Counted from the stretch's first letter, positions 1-9,670 are shown. The stretch: DNA of 64,000 bases from Rhizobium sp. L1K21 (GCF_024055895.1 NZ_JAMXLE010000001.1:1612001-1676000); one strand, 5' to 3'. A program made the numbers and translations. Notes: generated by a model not told the origin, from the letters alone.

Positions 1-1024
1 CCGAACCCAGCGATTTCATAAGCTCGCCAAGCGCATACATTTCTTCAACGCTTGCCAGATCGCCCGCGATGGCACCGATCTTGTCGCCTGAGGTTGCTGC
101 AATGGCAGATTTGATCGCAGCAAACGCTTCCGGCCAGCTTGCCGGCATCAGCTTTCCGTCCTTGCGGACGTAAGGCCTATCAAGGCGCTGCGTGCGCAAT
201 CCGTCCCAGATGAAGCGGGTCTTGTCGGAAATCCACTCCTCGTTCACCTCTTCGTTGACACGCGGCATGACGCGCATCACTTCGCGGCCACGCGTGTCAA
301 CGCGAATGGCAGAGCCGACCGCATCCATCACGTCGATGGTTTCGGTCTTGTTCAGTTCCCAAGGACGGGCGGTAAAGGCAAACGGCTTGGATGTCAGAGC
401 GCCAACCGGGCAGAGGTCAACAACGTTGCCCTGCAGCTCGGACGTCATGGCCTGTTCGAGATAGGTGGTGATTTCGGCATCTTCGCCGCGACCTGTCAGG
501 CCAAGCTCGGTGATGCCGCCGACCTCTGTCGTGAAGCGAACGCAACGCGTGCAGTGAATGCAGCGGTTCATGACCGTTTTGACGAGCGGGCCGATATATT
601 TGTCCTCGACGGCACGCTTGTCCTCAGCATAACGGGAAGAACCTGCACCATAGGCCATTGCCTGGTCCTGCAGATCGCATTCGCCGCCCTGATCGCAAAT
701 CGGACAATCCAGTGGATGGTTGATCAGCAGAAACTCCATCACGCCTTCGCGGGCCTTTTTCACCATCGGTGTATTGGTGAAGACTTCGGGAAGTTCGCCG
801 TTGGGGCCGCCACGAATGTCGCGCACGCCCATGGCGCAGGACGCAGCCGGCTTCGGCGGCCCGCCCTTCACTTCGATCAAACACATGCGGCAATTGCCGG
901 CAACCGACAACCGTTCATGAAAACAGAAGCGCGGCACCTCAGCACCGGCCTCCTCACACGCCTGGAGCAGTGTGAAATGATCCGGAACCTCGATCTCTTT
1001 ACCGTCTACTTTCAGCTTCGTCAT
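1..1024 (-). CDS. nuoG: NADH-quinone oxidoreductase subunit G, 3' end cut by window edge
   Basis: Peripheral-arm subunit of respiratory complex I that carries the electron-relay iron-sulfur clusters. Only the first 341 codons lie in the window. The N-terminus shows the ferredoxin-like 2Fe-2S domain ([12 protein letters not shown] and the NCRMC pair), followed by the [14 protein letters not shown] and [10 protein letters not shown] cysteine clusters, and then the start of the molybdopterin-type domain ([14 protein letters not shown]). The ATG at 1024 begins MTKLKVDG, the usual NuoG start. It is the last nuo gene visible; the rest of the operon (nuoH onward) would lie to the left. The call is firm; the C-terminal half is simply not seen. 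Confidence 0.97.
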   Translation of the reverse strand, partial: MTKLKVDGKEIEVPDHFTLLQACEEAGAEVPRFCFHERLSVAGNCRMCLIEVKGGPPKPAASCAMGVRDIRGGPNGELPEVFTNTPMVKKAREGVMEFLLINHPLDCPICDQGGECDLQDQAMAYGAGSSRYAEDKRAVEDKYIGPLVKTVMNRCIHCTRCVRFTTEVGGITELGLTGRGEDAEITTYLEQAMTSELQGNVVDLCPVGALTSKPFAFTARPWELNKTETIDVMDAVGSAIRVDTRGREVMRVMPRVNEEVNEEWISDKTRFIWDGLRTQRLDRPYVRKDGKLMPASWPEAFAAIKSAIAATSGDKIGAIAGDLASVEEMYALGELMKSLGS

Positions 1025-1039
1025 ATTCGCCTTCCCGCC

Positions 1040-1501
1040 TCACGCACACCGTGCTTCGAGCCAGAGTTTTACTTCCGGCAAATGCGACCAGCCGAAGGCA
1101 TAATCGCTGTTGCCATGCTCGTTCAGATATTCAAGCCGCTCCTTTGCCTCGTCCACCGTGGGCGTGTGGCCGTCTTCGACAAACCACATGGCAAAGTGCT
1201 CCATTTTCATCACCGAAAACCATTCGGCCCGGCGTCTGTAAAACTGTTTGTGCACAGTGTTCCAGACAAATTTCTCGAGCGCATTGGCATCACGCCAGAC
1301 ACTCAAATTCACAATCAGCTGCGGATCGCCAAACGGATCGATCTCCGTCGCGTTGCCGCTATCATCTTTCAGCCGCCACACAAAGCCATCAGACCGTTCA
1401 GCAATTCCGTTGACGAGATCAAGCGCATCCATGAATGGCTTCACACGCAGATCGTCCTGCGGGTACAGCAACCGGGCAATGTTGAGTTCTGCGAGCTGCA
1501 T
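1040..1501 (-). CDS. DUF3291-type protein inside the nuo operon
   Basis: Protein of 153 residues with the features of DUF3291 (start MQLAELNIARL; SVWRD near the middle; FVWNTVHKQFYRRR; FAMWFVEDGHTP). This fold resembles antibiotic-biosynthesis monooxygenase-like alpha/beta barrels, but no reaction is established for it. The ATG at 1499-1501 overlaps the stop codon of the upstream HhH gene in an ATGA junction, and nuoG follows 15 bp later, so the three are almost certainly cotranscribed and translationally coupled. I infer an accessory role linked to complex I only from this position. No signal peptide or membrane segment is visible, so it should be cytoplasmic. Confidence 0.8.
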   Translation of the reverse strand: MQLAELNIARLLYPQDDLRVKPFMDALDLVNGIAERSDGFVWRLKDDSGNATEIDPFGDPQLIVNLSVWRDANALEKFVWNTVHKQFYRRRAEWFSVMKMEHFAMWFVEDGHTPTVDEAKERLEYLNEHGNSDYAFGWSHLPEVKLWLEARCA

Positions 1502-2136
1502 CAGGAATCATCCTCCATCAGCGCCTTTGCCTGGCCAATCCAATCGTCGCGGTCTATGCGTCCGTCCAACCCCAAATCCCGGTCAAGGGCCTCAGCCGCT
1601 TCCACATTCATCGCAGCAATCGCCGCATAGGTTGCAAAACCGCGTTCCGCCAGCACAGACGCCAGCTTGGGCCCGATGCCGGAAATGCGCTTCAGATCGT
1701 CACCACCAGCCACTGACTTGCTGTGCGCCTTGGAGGACGCTCTCTGAACCGCCGTTTTCTTCCGCACTTGCGTATTATTATTATTATCGGCCACCACGCG
1801 CAGCGCGTCGGTCTTTTCTGTAGATGTCTTCGGCGGCTGTTCAGGCTCTTGGCCTTCGGCTTCATGAGAAGCCGTTTCAACAAAGCCTTTCATAAAGCCA
1901 AGCCACATACCGGCCAGTTGGCTGGATACACCCATGCCAACCACAGTCGCGGCGGCCATCAGTGCGGTTGGATGCGCAAGCAGCGGATGAATTGGCGGTG
2001 CTGCGGCATCGATATCCTTTGCCCACTCGCCCTTCATGGCCATTTCCATCGCGTCGGCAGATGCGCGCACGAGATCCTCCACCGCTTTTTCAGCGGGGGT
2101 CTCATTTACACCACCTGTGTCGCGACTGGTGTTCAT
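1501..2136 (-). CDS. Helix-hairpin-helix protein of the nuo operon
   Basis: Protein of 211 residues. The middle (about residues 45-85) is hydrophobic and glycine-rich (HPTALMAAATVVGMG, LAGMWLGFMKGF). The C-terminus (about 150-211) is a helix-hairpin-helix-like module (LKRISGIGPKLASVLAERG, then DGRIDRDDWIGQAKAL) that closely matches the extra C-terminal tail of NuoE in the same operon. A run of four asparagines sits in the linker. ATG at 2136 was preferred to the GTG one codon upstream. Its stop overlaps the start of the DUF3291 gene and it begins right after nuoF. Similar genes occur in rhizobial nuo operons; the function is unknown and I infer a complex I-associated role from location and the shared module. 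Confidence 0.75.
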   Translation of the reverse strand: MNTSRDTGGVNETPAEKAVEDLVRASADAMEMAMKGEWAKDIDAAAPPIHPLLAHPTALMAAATVVGMGVSSQLAGMWLGFMKGFVETASHEAEGQEPEQPPKTSTEKTDALRVVADNNNNTQVRKKTAVQRASSKAHSKSVAGGDDLKRISGIGPKLASVLAERGFATYAAIAAMNVEAAEALDRDLGLDGRIDRDDWIGQAKALMEDDS

Positions 2137-2139
2137 CAC

Positions 2140-3444
2140 TTACTCTGCGGCCTCCATGACAACGCCATGTGCCATGGCATTGGCCGTGTATTGGTCGATG
2201 CGCGCTTCCATGACGGGGCGGAAATGCTTGATCAGGCCCTGGATCGGCCATGCGGCAGCATCGCCAAGCGCGCAGATCGTGTGACCTTCAATCTGCTTGG
2301 TGACCTGGAACAACATGTCGATCTCTTCCCTCGAAGCATTGCCCTTCACCATGCGGTCCATCACGCGCATCATCCAACCCGTGCCTTCACGGCAAGGCGT
2401 ACACTGACCGCAGCTTTCGTGCTTGTAGAATGCCGCCAGCCGCCAGATTGCTTTGACGATATCAGTGGATTTATCCATGACGATGACAGCAGCCGTGCCG
2501 AGACCAGAGCCAAGCTCTTTCAGCCCGTCATAGTCCATAATGGCCTCACGCATCTGATCGCCCGGTACGCAGGGAACCGACGACCCACCCGGAATAACCG
2601 CAAGAAGATTGTCCCAGCCACCGCGGATGCCACCACAGTGTTTTTCGATCAACTCTTCAAAGCTGATCGACATGGCTTCTTCCACCGTGCAGGGACGATT
2701 CACGTGTCCGGAAATCGAATAAAGCTTGGTACCGGCATTGTTAGGGCGGCCAAAACTTGCGTACCATCCAGCACCACGGCGCAAAATGGTCGGCGTGACC
2801 GCAATAGACTCGACGTTGTTGACCGTTGTCGGGCAACCGTAGAGGCCCATATTGGCCGGGAATGGCGGTTTCAGGCGCGGCTGTCCCTTCTTGCCTTCCA
2901 GGCTTTCGAGCAGCGCAGTCTCTTCACCGCAGATATAAGCGCCCGCACCATGATGGACGTAGATGTCCATATCCCAGCCAAGCTTATTGTTCTTGCCGAG
3001 AAGGCCTTCCTCATAACATTCGTCGATCGCTGCCTGCAGCGCTTCACGTTCACGCATGAATTCACCGCGCACGTAAATATAGGCCACGTGAGCGCCCATC
3101 GCGAAGGATGCAACGACACAGCCTTCAACCAGCGTATGCGGGTCGTGACGCATGATGTCGCGGTCTTTACAGGTGCCGGGCTCGGATTCATCGGCATTGA
3201 CGACGAGATAGTGCGGGCGGCCGTCGCTTTCCTTCGGCATGAAGGACCACTTCAGACCGGTCGGGAAGCCAGCGCCACCACGGCCACGCAAGCCGGATGC
3301 CTTGACTTCGTTGATGATCCAGTCCCTGCCCTTTTCGAGCAGCTTTTTTGTGCCATCCCAATGACCACGCGACATGGCGCCTTTCAGCGACTTGTCTTTC
3401 AGACCATAGATATTGGTAAAGATGCGATCGGAATCTTTTAGCAT
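2140..3444 (-). CDS. nuoF: NADH-quinone oxidoreductase subunit F
   Basis: The NADH-oxidising, FMN-binding subunit of complex I. It shows the FMN/NADH motif [13 protein letters not shown], the glycine-rich NADH region ([29 protein letters not shown]), and the N3 4Fe-4S ligands ([11 protein letters not shown] and the later HTICALGD). The length of 434 residues is normal for the family. An in-frame GTG exists at 3453, but the ATG at 3444 was chosen because GGGGTGAGG lies just before it and [14 protein letters not shown] is the familiar start. It follows nuoE by about 12 bp. Confidence 0.97.
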   Translation of the reverse strand: MLKDSDRIFTNIYGLKDKSLKGAMSRGHWDGTKKLLEKGRDWIINEVKASGLRGRGGAGFPTGLKWSFMPKESDGRPHYLVVNADESEPGTCKDRDIMRHDPHTLVEGCVVASFAMGAHVAYIYVRGEFMREREALQAAIDECYEEGLLGKNNKLGWDMDIYVHHGAGAYICGEETALLESLEGKKGQPRLKPPFPANMGLYGCPTTVNNVESIAVTPTILRRGAGWYASFGRPNNAGTKLYSISGHVNRPCTVEEAMSISFEELIEKHCGGIRGGWDNLLAVIPGGSSVPCVPGDQMREAIMDYDGLKELGSGLGTAAVIVMDKSTDIVKAIWRLAAFYKHESCGQCTPCREGTGWMMRVMDRMVKGNASREEIDMLFQVTKQIEGHTICALGDAAAWPIQGLIKHFRPVMEARIDQYTANAMAHGVVMEAAE

Positions 3445-3456
3445 GAACCTCACCCC

Positions 3457-4452
3457 TTACCGCGGCTTCTTGCCGAAAACTTTGATATATTCAGCTTCGC
3501 CACCCTTGGCGAGCGCCTTGGCCTGCTTGAGCCATTCGTCACGTTCGATGCGGCCTCTGAACTTCAAGTAGCCGTCCACCCAATCAATCTCTTTTTTCGT
3601 CCACTTGGCAATCTGCTCATAAGTGTAGATACCGAGCTCATTGAGCGTCGCTTCCAGCTTCGGTCCGACGCCGGAAATCAGCTTCAGGTCATCAGGCTGC
3701 TCAGGTTTCGCAACGGCTGCCGGGCGGTTCTTGTCCTCCAGAGAGGGCTTTTCGGTTTCAGCCGGTTTTGGAGCCGTCGGAGCTGCCTTCTTTACAGGCG
3801 TATCAACTGTTTTGGGCGCAGCAGGCCGCTTGGGCTTTGCTGTTTCTTCCAGAAGGGTCGTAAGACCGCCCTCAGGCGCGGAATAGATGCGGTCGATTTG
3901 CGGACCGGGCGTCACATCGCTGCCCTTGCCGGCTTCGAAACGGTCGATGATATATTCAAGCTGCGTGGGCGAAAGGTCTTCGTAAGTGTCCTTGAAAATG
4001 ACAACCATCGGCGCATTCACGCAGGCGCCCTGACATTCGACCTCTTCCCAGGACAAGGTGCCGCTTTCATTGGTTTCCAGCGGGTTCTTGTTGATCTTGC
4101 GCTTGCAGACATCCATCAGGGCTTCAGAGCCACGCAACATGCACGGTGTCGTTCCGCAGACCTGAACATGCGCACGCGTGCCCACCGGCTTGAGCATGAA
4201 CTGGGTATAGAATGTCGCCACTTCCAGCGCGCGGATATAGGGCATTCCGAGCATGTCAGCGATCGTCTCGATGGCAGCGCGCGTGACCCAACCCTCCTGC
4301 TCCTGCGCTCGCATCATGAGCGGAATCACAGCCGACTGTTCGCGGCCCTTGGGGTATTTCTTGATCGTTGCCTTGGCCCAGGTTGCATTTTCCTTGCTGA
4401 AGGCAAAGCTTGCCGGCTGGACACTTTCATCGGCTAGTCGTCGAACGGACAT
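3457..4452 (-). CDS. nuoE: NADH-quinone oxidoreductase subunit E with HhH tail
   Basis: The 2Fe-2S (N1a) subunit of complex I. The thioredoxin-like core occupies about residues 20-200, with ligand pairs CGTTPC and CQGAC. At 331 residues it is much longer than the roughly 160-220 of most NuoE: a Pro/Ala/Lys-rich linker (about 200-250) leads to a helix-hairpin-helix-like tail (LKLISGVGPKLEATLNELG, then RGRIERDEWLKQAKAL). The same tail is found in the stand-alone protein two genes downstream. Tailed NuoE proteins are known in Rhizobiales; what the tail binds is not known. The Shine-Dalgarno sequence is poor (AAAAAAGA). Confidence 0.95.
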   Translation of the reverse strand: MSVRRLADESVQPASFAFSKENATWAKATIKKYPKGREQSAVIPLMMRAQEQEGWVTRAAIETIADMLGMPYIRALEVATFYTQFMLKPVGTRAHVQVCGTTPCMLRGSEALMDVCKRKINKNPLETNESGTLSWEEVECQGACVNAPMVVIFKDTYEDLSPTQLEYIIDRFEAGKGSDVTPGPQIDRIYSAPEGGLTTLLEETAKPKRPAAPKTVDTPVKKAAPTAPKPAETEKPSLEDKNRPAAVAKPEQPDDLKLISGVGPKLEATLNELGIYTYEQIAKWTKKEIDWVDGYLKFRGRIERDEWLKQAKALAKGGEAEYIKVFGKKPR

Positions 4453-4470
4453 TCTTTTTTCACGCTTTCG

Positions 4471-4719
4471 TCAGTTGATGGCTCCGCACCGCGTTTGCGT
4501 CAAATTGACGAATTCGCAGGCAAAAGCCGACTGGTCTTTCTGCATAAACACTACAAATTTCGAACCGTTTGGCACGGCTGCTTTGATTTCATAACCATCA
4601 TCCAGCAGCTGCTTCATCGTTGGATTTTCCTGGGTTGAGGAAAGCCCGCTGACGCTCTGCGCCGCCGCAGAGCCAGCGATCAACAAAGATGCAAACGCCA
4701 GGACAAGGCGTGAAATCAT
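4471..4719 (-). CDS. Small predicted periplasmic protein between nuoD and nuoE
   Basis: Protein of 82 residues with a clear Sec signal peptide ([20 protein letters not shown], predicted cut after AAAQS) and a short mature domain with two cysteines (FACEF and TRCGA) that could form a disulfide. The start codon overlaps the nuoD stop codon by 4 bp and is preceded by GGCGAGGTGG, so it is translated with the operon. I recognise no domain. A periplasmic protein in the middle of a complex I operon could help assembly or stability, but that is inference from position only. Confidence 0.75.
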   Translation of the reverse strand: MISRLVLAFASLLIAGSAAAQSVSGLSSTQENPTMKQLLDDGYEIKAAVPNGSKFVVFMQKDQSAFACEFVNLTQTRCGAIN

Positions 4720-5912
4720 CTATCCACCTCGCCAAACACAATATCAAGCGAGCCAAGGATAGCCGTCACGTCTGCGAGCATGTGGCCGCGGCTCAAAAAG
4801 TCCATTGCCTGAAGGTGCACAAAGCCCGGAGCGCGGATCTTGCAACGGTAGGGTTTGTTCGTTCCATCCGACACCAGATAAACACCAAACTCGCCCTTCG
4901 GTGCTTCGACAGCTGCGTAAACTTCACCTTCGGGTACATGAAAACCTTCAGTGTAAAGCTTGAAGTGGTTGATCAGCGCTTCCATCGACCGCTTCATCTC
5001 ACCGCGCTTCGGCGGAACCACCTTGTTGTCAAGCGATGACACTGGCCCGACCCGCTCCTTGCCGAGCAGACGCTCAACGCACTGCTTCATGATCTTCACC
5101 GACTCGCGCATTTCCTGCATGCGAACCAGATAGCGATCATAGCAATCACCGTTTTTGCCGATCGGAATGTCGAAATCCATTTCCGAATAGCACTCATAGG
5201 GCTGCGCGCGCCGCAAATCCCAGGCCGCACCGGAACCGCGCACCATAGGACCGGAGAAGCCCCAGGCCCAAGCGTCGTCAATCGTCACGACACCAATGTC
5301 GACGTTGCGCTGCTTGTAGATGCGGTTTCCGGTCAACAGGCCTTCGATATCGTCCAGAACCTTGATGAAGGGATCACACCAAGCACCGATATCCTCGACC
5401 AGCTGATCGGGAATGTCCTGATGAACGCCGCCCGGACGGAAATAAGCCGCGTGCATGCGCGCGCCACAGGCACGCTCGTAAAACACCATCAGCTTTTCGC
5501 GTTCTTCAAAGCCCCAGACCGGCGGCGTCATTGCCCCGACGTCCATCGCCTGAGTCGTCACGTTGATGATATGCGACAGGATGCGACCTATTTCGGAGAA
5601 AAGCACACGAATCAATTGACCGCGCATGGGGATCTCAAGTTCCAGCAGCTTTTCCACCGCCAGACAGAACGCATGCTCCTGATTCATCGGCGCCACGTAG
5701 TCGAGGCGGTCGAAATAAGGAACGGCCTGAAGATAGGTTTTCGTTTCGATCAGCTTTTCGGTGCCGCGGTGCAGGAGACCGATATGCGGATCGGCACGTT
5801 CGACGATTTCACCGTCCAACTCCAGAACGAGGCGCAACACACCGTGGGCCGAAGGGTGTTCCGGTCCAAAGTTCAGCGTAAAATTGCGAACGGAGTGCTC
5901 TTTTGCCAACAT
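4716..5912 (-). CDS. nuoD: NADH-quinone oxidoreductase subunit D
   Basis: The 49-kDa-type subunit of the connecting arm, forming the quinone site together with NuoB. Visible hallmarks are [64 protein letters not shown] (read as [11 protein letters not shown]) and the C-terminal DIVFGEVDR. The length of 398 residues is typical. The ATG at 5912 is preceded by TAGGAG. Overlap of 4 bp with the small secreted protein downstream; 12 bp from nuoC upstream. The sequence looks somewhat divergent from the Brucella and Bartonella proteins I remember (for example [11 protein letters not shown] and [11 protein letters not shown]). Confidence 0.97.
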   Translation of the reverse strand: MLAKEHSVRNFTLNFGPEHPSAHGVLRLVLELDGEIVERADPHIGLLHRGTEKLIETKTYLQAVPYFDRLDYVAPMNQEHAFCLAVEKLLELEIPMRGQLIRVLFSEIGRILSHIINVTTQAMDVGAMTPPVWGFEEREKLMVFYERACGARMHAAYFRPGGVHQDIPDQLVEDIGAWCDPFIKVLDDIEGLLTGNRIYKQRNVDIGVVTIDDAWAWGFSGPMVRGSGAAWDLRRAQPYECYSEMDFDIPIGKNGDCYDRYLVRMQEMRESVKIMKQCVERLLGKERVGPVSSLDNKVVPPKRGEMKRSMEALINHFKLYTEGFHVPEGEVYAAVEAPKGEFGVYLVSDGTNKPYRCKIRAPGFVHLQAMDFLSRGHMLADVTAILGSLDIVFGEVDR

Positions 5913-5924
5913 ATTCGACTGCTC

Positions 5925-6527
5925 CTACTTCGCGGCTTTTTCATCGCCTGGCAGCACATAATCGGTGCCTTCCCATGGCGACAGGAAGTCAAAACTGCGG
6001 AACTCTTGTCTCAGCGAGACAGGCTCATATATCACACGCTTTGCTTCATCATCATAACGCACTTCCACATAGCCGGTCAGCGGAAAGTCCTTGCGCAGCG
6101 GATAGCCTTCAAAACCGTAATCGGTGAGAATACGCCGCAGATCGTCGTGACCTGCGAAGAAAATCCCGTACATGTCGTAGGCTTCGCGCTCAAACCAGCC
6201 CGCACCCGGGAAGATCGAGGTGATGGAGGGAACCGGTTCGTCTTCGCCGGTCGAAATCTTCACGCGGATACGCTGGTTCTGACGCGGCGACAGAAAATGG
6301 TAGACAACTTCGTAGCGCTGTTCGCGACCGGGATAATCAGCTCCGCAGACATCCACGATATTGATAAACCCACAGGTTACATCATCGCGCAAAAACGTCA
6401 CAAGCTCCAGAAGATGCTCCGCGGTCGTCGTCAGCGTCAGTTCGCCATAGGCAACCTGCGAATCGACGATCAGACCGCGCTTCACCTCACCGACATGGGC
6501 CGCCAATTCGTTCAATGCTTCACTCAT
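5925..6527 (-). CDS. nuoC: NADH-quinone oxidoreductase subunit C
   Basis: The 30-kDa-type hydrophilic subunit of complex I, without cofactors, that packs against NuoD. It is 200 residues long, normal for a NuoC that is not fused to NuoD. The signature region is [21 protein letters not shown], then [17 protein letters not shown] and [20 protein letters not shown] at 6527. It lies 17 bp after nuoB and 12 bp before nuoD. Confidence 0.96.
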   Translation of the reverse strand: MSEALNELAAHVGEVKRGLIVDSQVAYGELTLTTTAEHLLELVTFLRDDVTCGFINIVDVCGADYPGREQRYEVVYHFLSPRQNQRIRVKISTGEDEPVPSITSIFPGAGWFEREAYDMYGIFFAGHDDLRRILTDYGFEGYPLRKDFPLTGYVEVRYDDEAKRVIYEPVSLRQEFRSFDFLSPWEGTDYVLPGDEKAAK

Positions 6528-6544
6528 TGATAGCTCGCCTTGCC

Positions 6545-7129
6545 TTAGCGTTCGATCGTGCCGGTACGGCGGATTTTCTTCTGGAGAAGAAGAACGCCGT
6601 AAAGCAACGCTTCCGCCGTGGGGGGACAGCCCGGCACATAAACATCAACCGGGACAACGCGGTCGCAACCGCGCACGACAGAATAGGAATAGTGGTAGTA
6701 GCCTCCGCCATTGGCACAGGAACCCATGGAAATGACGTAGCGCGGCTCTGGCATCTGGTCGTAAACCTTGCGTAGCGCCGGTGCCATCTTGTTCGTCAGC
6801 GTGCCGGCTACGATCATCACATCCGACTGGCGCGGCGAGGCGCGCGGTGCGACGCCAAAACGCTCCAGGTCATAACGCGGCCCGGAGGCCTGCATCAGAC
6901 CCTCAACGGCGCAACAGGCAAGACCGAACTGCATCCACATCAGGGAGCCCGTTCGCGCCCAGGTGATCAGATCGTCGGTGGCCGTTACGATAAACCCCTT
7001 GTCGGCGAGTTCATCATTGATCTCACCGAAAAAAGGATCATTTGCGCCGACCGGCTTACCGGTCGAAGGGTCAACAATACCCTTCGGCTGCTGCGCGACC
7101 AGCGTGGTGTTTGTGGATGTCACTCCCAT
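6545..7129 (-). CDS. nuoB: NADH-quinone oxidoreductase subunit B
   Basis: Connecting subunit carrying cluster N2, the last redox centre before quinone. Ligand motifs are present: FGLACCAVE (adjacent cysteines), [17 protein letters not shown] and [15 protein letters not shown] start it at the ATG at 7129 ([17 protein letters not shown]), which has GGGAG about 10 bases upstream and gives 194 residues, rather than at an in-frame codon further upstream. The start lies inside the end of nuoA (10 bp overlap), indicating translational coupling. Confidence 0.97.
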   Translation of the reverse strand: MGVTSTNTTLVAQQPKGIVDPSTGKPVGANDPFFGEINDELADKGFIVTATDDLITWARTGSLMWMQFGLACCAVEGLMQASGPRYDLERFGVAPRASPRQSDVMIVAGTLTNKMAPALRKVYDQMPEPRYVISMGSCANGGGYYHYSYSVVRGCDRVVPVDVYVPGCPPTAEALLYGVLLLQKKIRRTGTIER

Positions 7130-7485
7130 TCGAGTGCTCCCTTCTTCCATTCATAGATAAAGCCGATCGTCAAAACGCCCAAAAATACCATCATCGACCA
7201 AAAGCCAAACCAGCCGAGGTCGTTGAATGATACTGCCCAGGGGAAGAGAAAGGCCACTTCAAGGTCGAAGATAATAAAGAGAATCGACACGAGATAAAAC
7301 CGAACGTCAAACTTCATACGCGCATCATCAAATGCGTTGAAGCCGCACTCATAGGCCGAAAGCTTTTCTGAATCGGGCGCTTTATAGGCAACCGCAAAAG
7401 GCGCAATCAGGAGCGCCAGACCGATCACCAGAGAAATACCGATAAAGATTGCGATCGGAATGTAGGAACCGAGAAGTTCTGTCAT
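7120..7485 (-). CDS. nuoA: NADH-quinone oxidoreductase subunit A
   Basis: Small membrane subunit of complex I with three transmembrane helices (about residues 8-30, 63-85, 93-113) and the conserved loop [20 protein letters not shown]. The ATG at 7485 ([14 protein letters not shown]) gives the family length of 121 residues; the longer in-frame reading to 7560 has no support. It is the first gene of the operon. The roughly 320 bp upstream, up to tRNA-Asp, must hold the nuo promoter, but I could not find a convincing -35/-10 pair there. Confidence 0.96.
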   Translation of the reverse strand: MTELLGSYIPIAIFIGISLVIGLALLIAPFAVAYKAPDSEKLSAYECGFNAFDDARMKFDVRFYLVSILFIIFDLEVAFLFPWAVSFNDLGWFGFWSMMVFLGVLTIGFIYEWKKGALEWE

Positions 7486-7802
7486 CGTATCCGTCCCTGC
7501 ATGTCGTGGGAGACCTGATCCGAATGGACCGGCTGACATGCCGAAATTGTTGCATCGCAAGCGTGGTTAGCGCAGCGCACGCCGCCGCGCAAGTCGCTTG
7601 CTATTATTTCCTTAGTACCATTTGAAAGTTTATCAAGGCGATAGCGAAATTTGTCCGACTTTATCCCCTTTGGCCCGGCTTTCACGGAGGTGCAGTTTCA
7701 AAAAAACTCTAAAAGTAGGTCACTTCGTCGCAGCGGCGCGGATTGCCTCAAATGCACCGCCTGAGCCCTAAATTTGCATTTGCAATTTTACAAAGGAAGA
7801 AA

Positions 7803-7879
7803 TGGCGCGAGTGACGGGGCTCGAACCCGCGACCTCCGGCGTGACAGGCCGGCACTCTAACCGACTGAGCTACACCCGC
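7803..7879 (-). tRNA. tRNA-Asp (GUC)
   Basis: Read on the minus strand it folds as a complete cloverleaf: acceptor GCGGGTG paired with CACTCGC, D arm TAGCTCAGTCGGTTAGAG, anticodon loop CTGTCAC (GTC), TTCGAGC in the T loop, discriminator G and an encoded CCA. Length 77 including CCA. Confidence 0.97.
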
Positions 7880-8128
7880 GCATTTGTTTGCGAAGCAGCT
7901 CGTCGCTGCGTCCGTGAGCGGCTGATTAAGGGCTATGAGGGTAAGTGTCAAGCAGATTTCAAAACAAAAATGTGATGGTTGTGAAAATAATCCGAAAGAG
8001 TCCGCAAAGCCGCGTTTGTCCACAAACCAGATGAATTCGGTTTCTTCAAAAGCTTGGGAAAACACGTTTAAAACCAATAACGTCTCTGACGCTTGGTTTT
8101 GTTCTCTACGATCTTATCAGGAAAAAAA

Positions 8129-8204
8129 TGGTGGGCGATGAGAGACTCGAACTCCCGACATCCTCGGTGTAAACGAGGCGCTCTACCAACTGAGCTAATC
8201 GCCC
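8129..8204 (-). tRNA. tRNA-Val (UAC)
   Basis: Minus-strand cloverleaf with acceptor GGGCGAT/ATCGCCC, D arm TAGCTCAGTTGGTAGAGC, anticodon loop TTTACAC (TAC), T loop TTCGAGT, discriminator A and encoded CCA; 76 nt. The 250 bp between it and tRNA-Asp hold no gene I can support. Confidence 0.97.
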
Positions 8205-8333
8205 GCCGCGTTGGTGTGCGTCATCTATGCGGAACCGGGATTTTCCGCAAGGGGTTTCTGTCATTTTTTTGAAAAAAATCGAGAATGCGGAAGAAGGCAG
8301 GATGCCCCTGCCCTCCAATCCGGCTCAAGAGGT

Positions 8334-9236
8334 TCAGACTTTCGCCCGCTTTTCCTTTCGCGACTCATGCGTCATGAGAAACAGAGACGCACCGAGAATC
8401 AAAATGGCACCCAGCCAGAGTGTGCCTGCTGGAGCATAACCGAAGACAATCCATCCGGCGGCAACATTGAGCGGCAGCTTCAAATCGTCGAAAGGCTGCA
8501 CATAGGCCGCGTCCGCTGAGGCGTAGGCACGCGTCAGGAAGTATTGCGACAGTGCGGTGAGCGCGCCTGCCACAAGAAACAGCCCGAGAATCGCCCCATG
8601 CGGCACCTCGATACCGGATGCGACTGCCAAGCCCGCGTTGATCGGCGTCAGCAGCACCAACAACCACACCGTGATGGTTTCAGGCGATTCTTCGGCGGTC
8701 AGGACTTTTGTGTAAAGCGAGGACGCGCCCCACAGCAGGGCTGCAGCAACAGGCAGCAGCGCCGACCATGTGAAAGCGTCGGACCATGGCTGCAGAATAA
8801 TCATTGCACCGGTGAATCCGGTCAATGTTGCCGCCCAGCGTGCGAGGCCGACCGATTCGCGTAAGAAAAGCCGTGCGCCAAGCACAATGAAAAACGGTGA
8901 CGTCATGGAAAGGGCAATCGCCTGCCATATCTCAACATTGGCAAGGCCCATCACCCAGAGCTGTACGCCGAGCGCGGAGAGAATCACTCTGGTGAGGTGG
9001 CTGAAGGGCTGTTTTGTACGCATTGCCCGAAGACCAACGCGAAACAGATATGGCAGGAAAAAAATAAGCGCGAAACTGTATTGCCAGAATGCGGCCGACA
9101 CGGAGGGAAAACCCATCACCATCGTCAGCCATTGGATCAGCACGTTAAGTGCTGCAAAAGCAATGCCCGAGGCCACCATATAGGCTGCGCCGGAAATGGC
9201 AGGAGAATTGCGAAGTTTAAGGACAATCTGATTCAT
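8334..9236 (-). CDS. ribN: DMT-family riboflavin importer RibN
   Basis: Integral inner-membrane protein of 300 residues with about ten hydrophobic helices arranged as two EamA repeats (around residues 15-145 and 155-290), the layout of drug/metabolite transporters. The family alone would not tell the substrate, but the gene is preceded by an FMN riboswitch (9339-9483), which is the known arrangement for RibN in Rhizobium and relatives. FMN would switch off expression of the uptake system when flavin is plentiful. The ATG at 9236 has GAAGGAAC upstream. The gene stands alone; tRNA-Val lies downstream on the same strand. Confidence 0.87.
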   Translation of the reverse strand: MNQIVLKLRNSPAISGAAYMVASGIAFAALNVLIQWLTMVMGFPSVSAAFWQYSFALIFFLPYLFRVGLRAMRTKQPFSHLTRVILSALGVQLWVMGLANVEIWQAIALSMTSPFFIVLGARLFLRESVGLARWAATLTGFTGAMIILQPWSDAFTWSALLPVAAALLWGASSLYTKVLTAEESPETITVWLLVLLTPINAGLAVASGIEVPHGAILGLFLVAGALTALSQYFLTRAYASADAAYVQPFDDLKLPLNVAAGWIVFGYAPAGTLWLGAILILGASLFLMTHESRKEKRAKV

Positions 9237-9338
9237 GTCTTTGTTCCTTCAAAAGGGTCAACACAAATCAGGGCATGAGAAAAGAACGCGAATACGCCAG
9301 GGGCCCGTCAGGCTCACGGCGGATCACATCTCACTCAT

Positions 9339-9483
9339 TCTCTTCCATCCGGACTATAACCGTCGGCTCCGGAGTCACACCGGATCTGCTGTCCCAACCG
9401 GCTGACCGGATGGCGCTCGCGGGCTTTGAGGCTAGGCCTCTTACCGCCGGTGGGGATTTTCACCCCGCCCTGAGAACGATGCC
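9339..9483 (-). promoter_or_regulatory. FMN riboswitch (RFN element) controlling ribN
   Basis: On the minus strand the conserved RFN blocks occur in order: AGGGCGGGGTGAAAATCCCC, ACCGGCGGTAA, AGCCCGCGAGCG, CAGCAGATCCGGTG, TCCGGAGCCGACGGTTATAG and the closing CCGGATGGAAGA. These are the universally conserved core residues of the FMN-binding aptamer. The expression platform would be the roughly 100 nt down to the ribN start; I see no clear U-tract terminator there, so control by ribosome-site masking is more likely. Confidence 0.97.
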
Positions 9484-9670
9484 GGAATGAACCGGCGACT
9501 GAGATCTAGGTTAAATTCGACAAAGTCGCAAGACGTGCGACGAGCGCGTTGCGATGCACATCTTGTCCTTCGCCGGTGAACAACGTGACACAGCACGTCA
9601 GGACTCCGTGCTTTTCAGCCCACGATTGAATTGAGGCAGCACCAAACACGGATTGATACAATCCCCACGC

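Noticed and set aside
554-1630. Open frame of 358 codons on the plus strand
   Set aside because: Lies antisense to nuoG and the DUF3291 gene, has no recognisable domain and no ribosome site; a product of GC-biased codon use on the other strand.
7486-7802. Search for the nuo promoter
   Set aside because: TTGATA- and TACTAA-like words exist on the minus strand but at wrong spacing; not called.
9275-9490. Small plus-strand frame of 71 codons
   Set aside because: It is the reverse complement of the FMN riboswitch.
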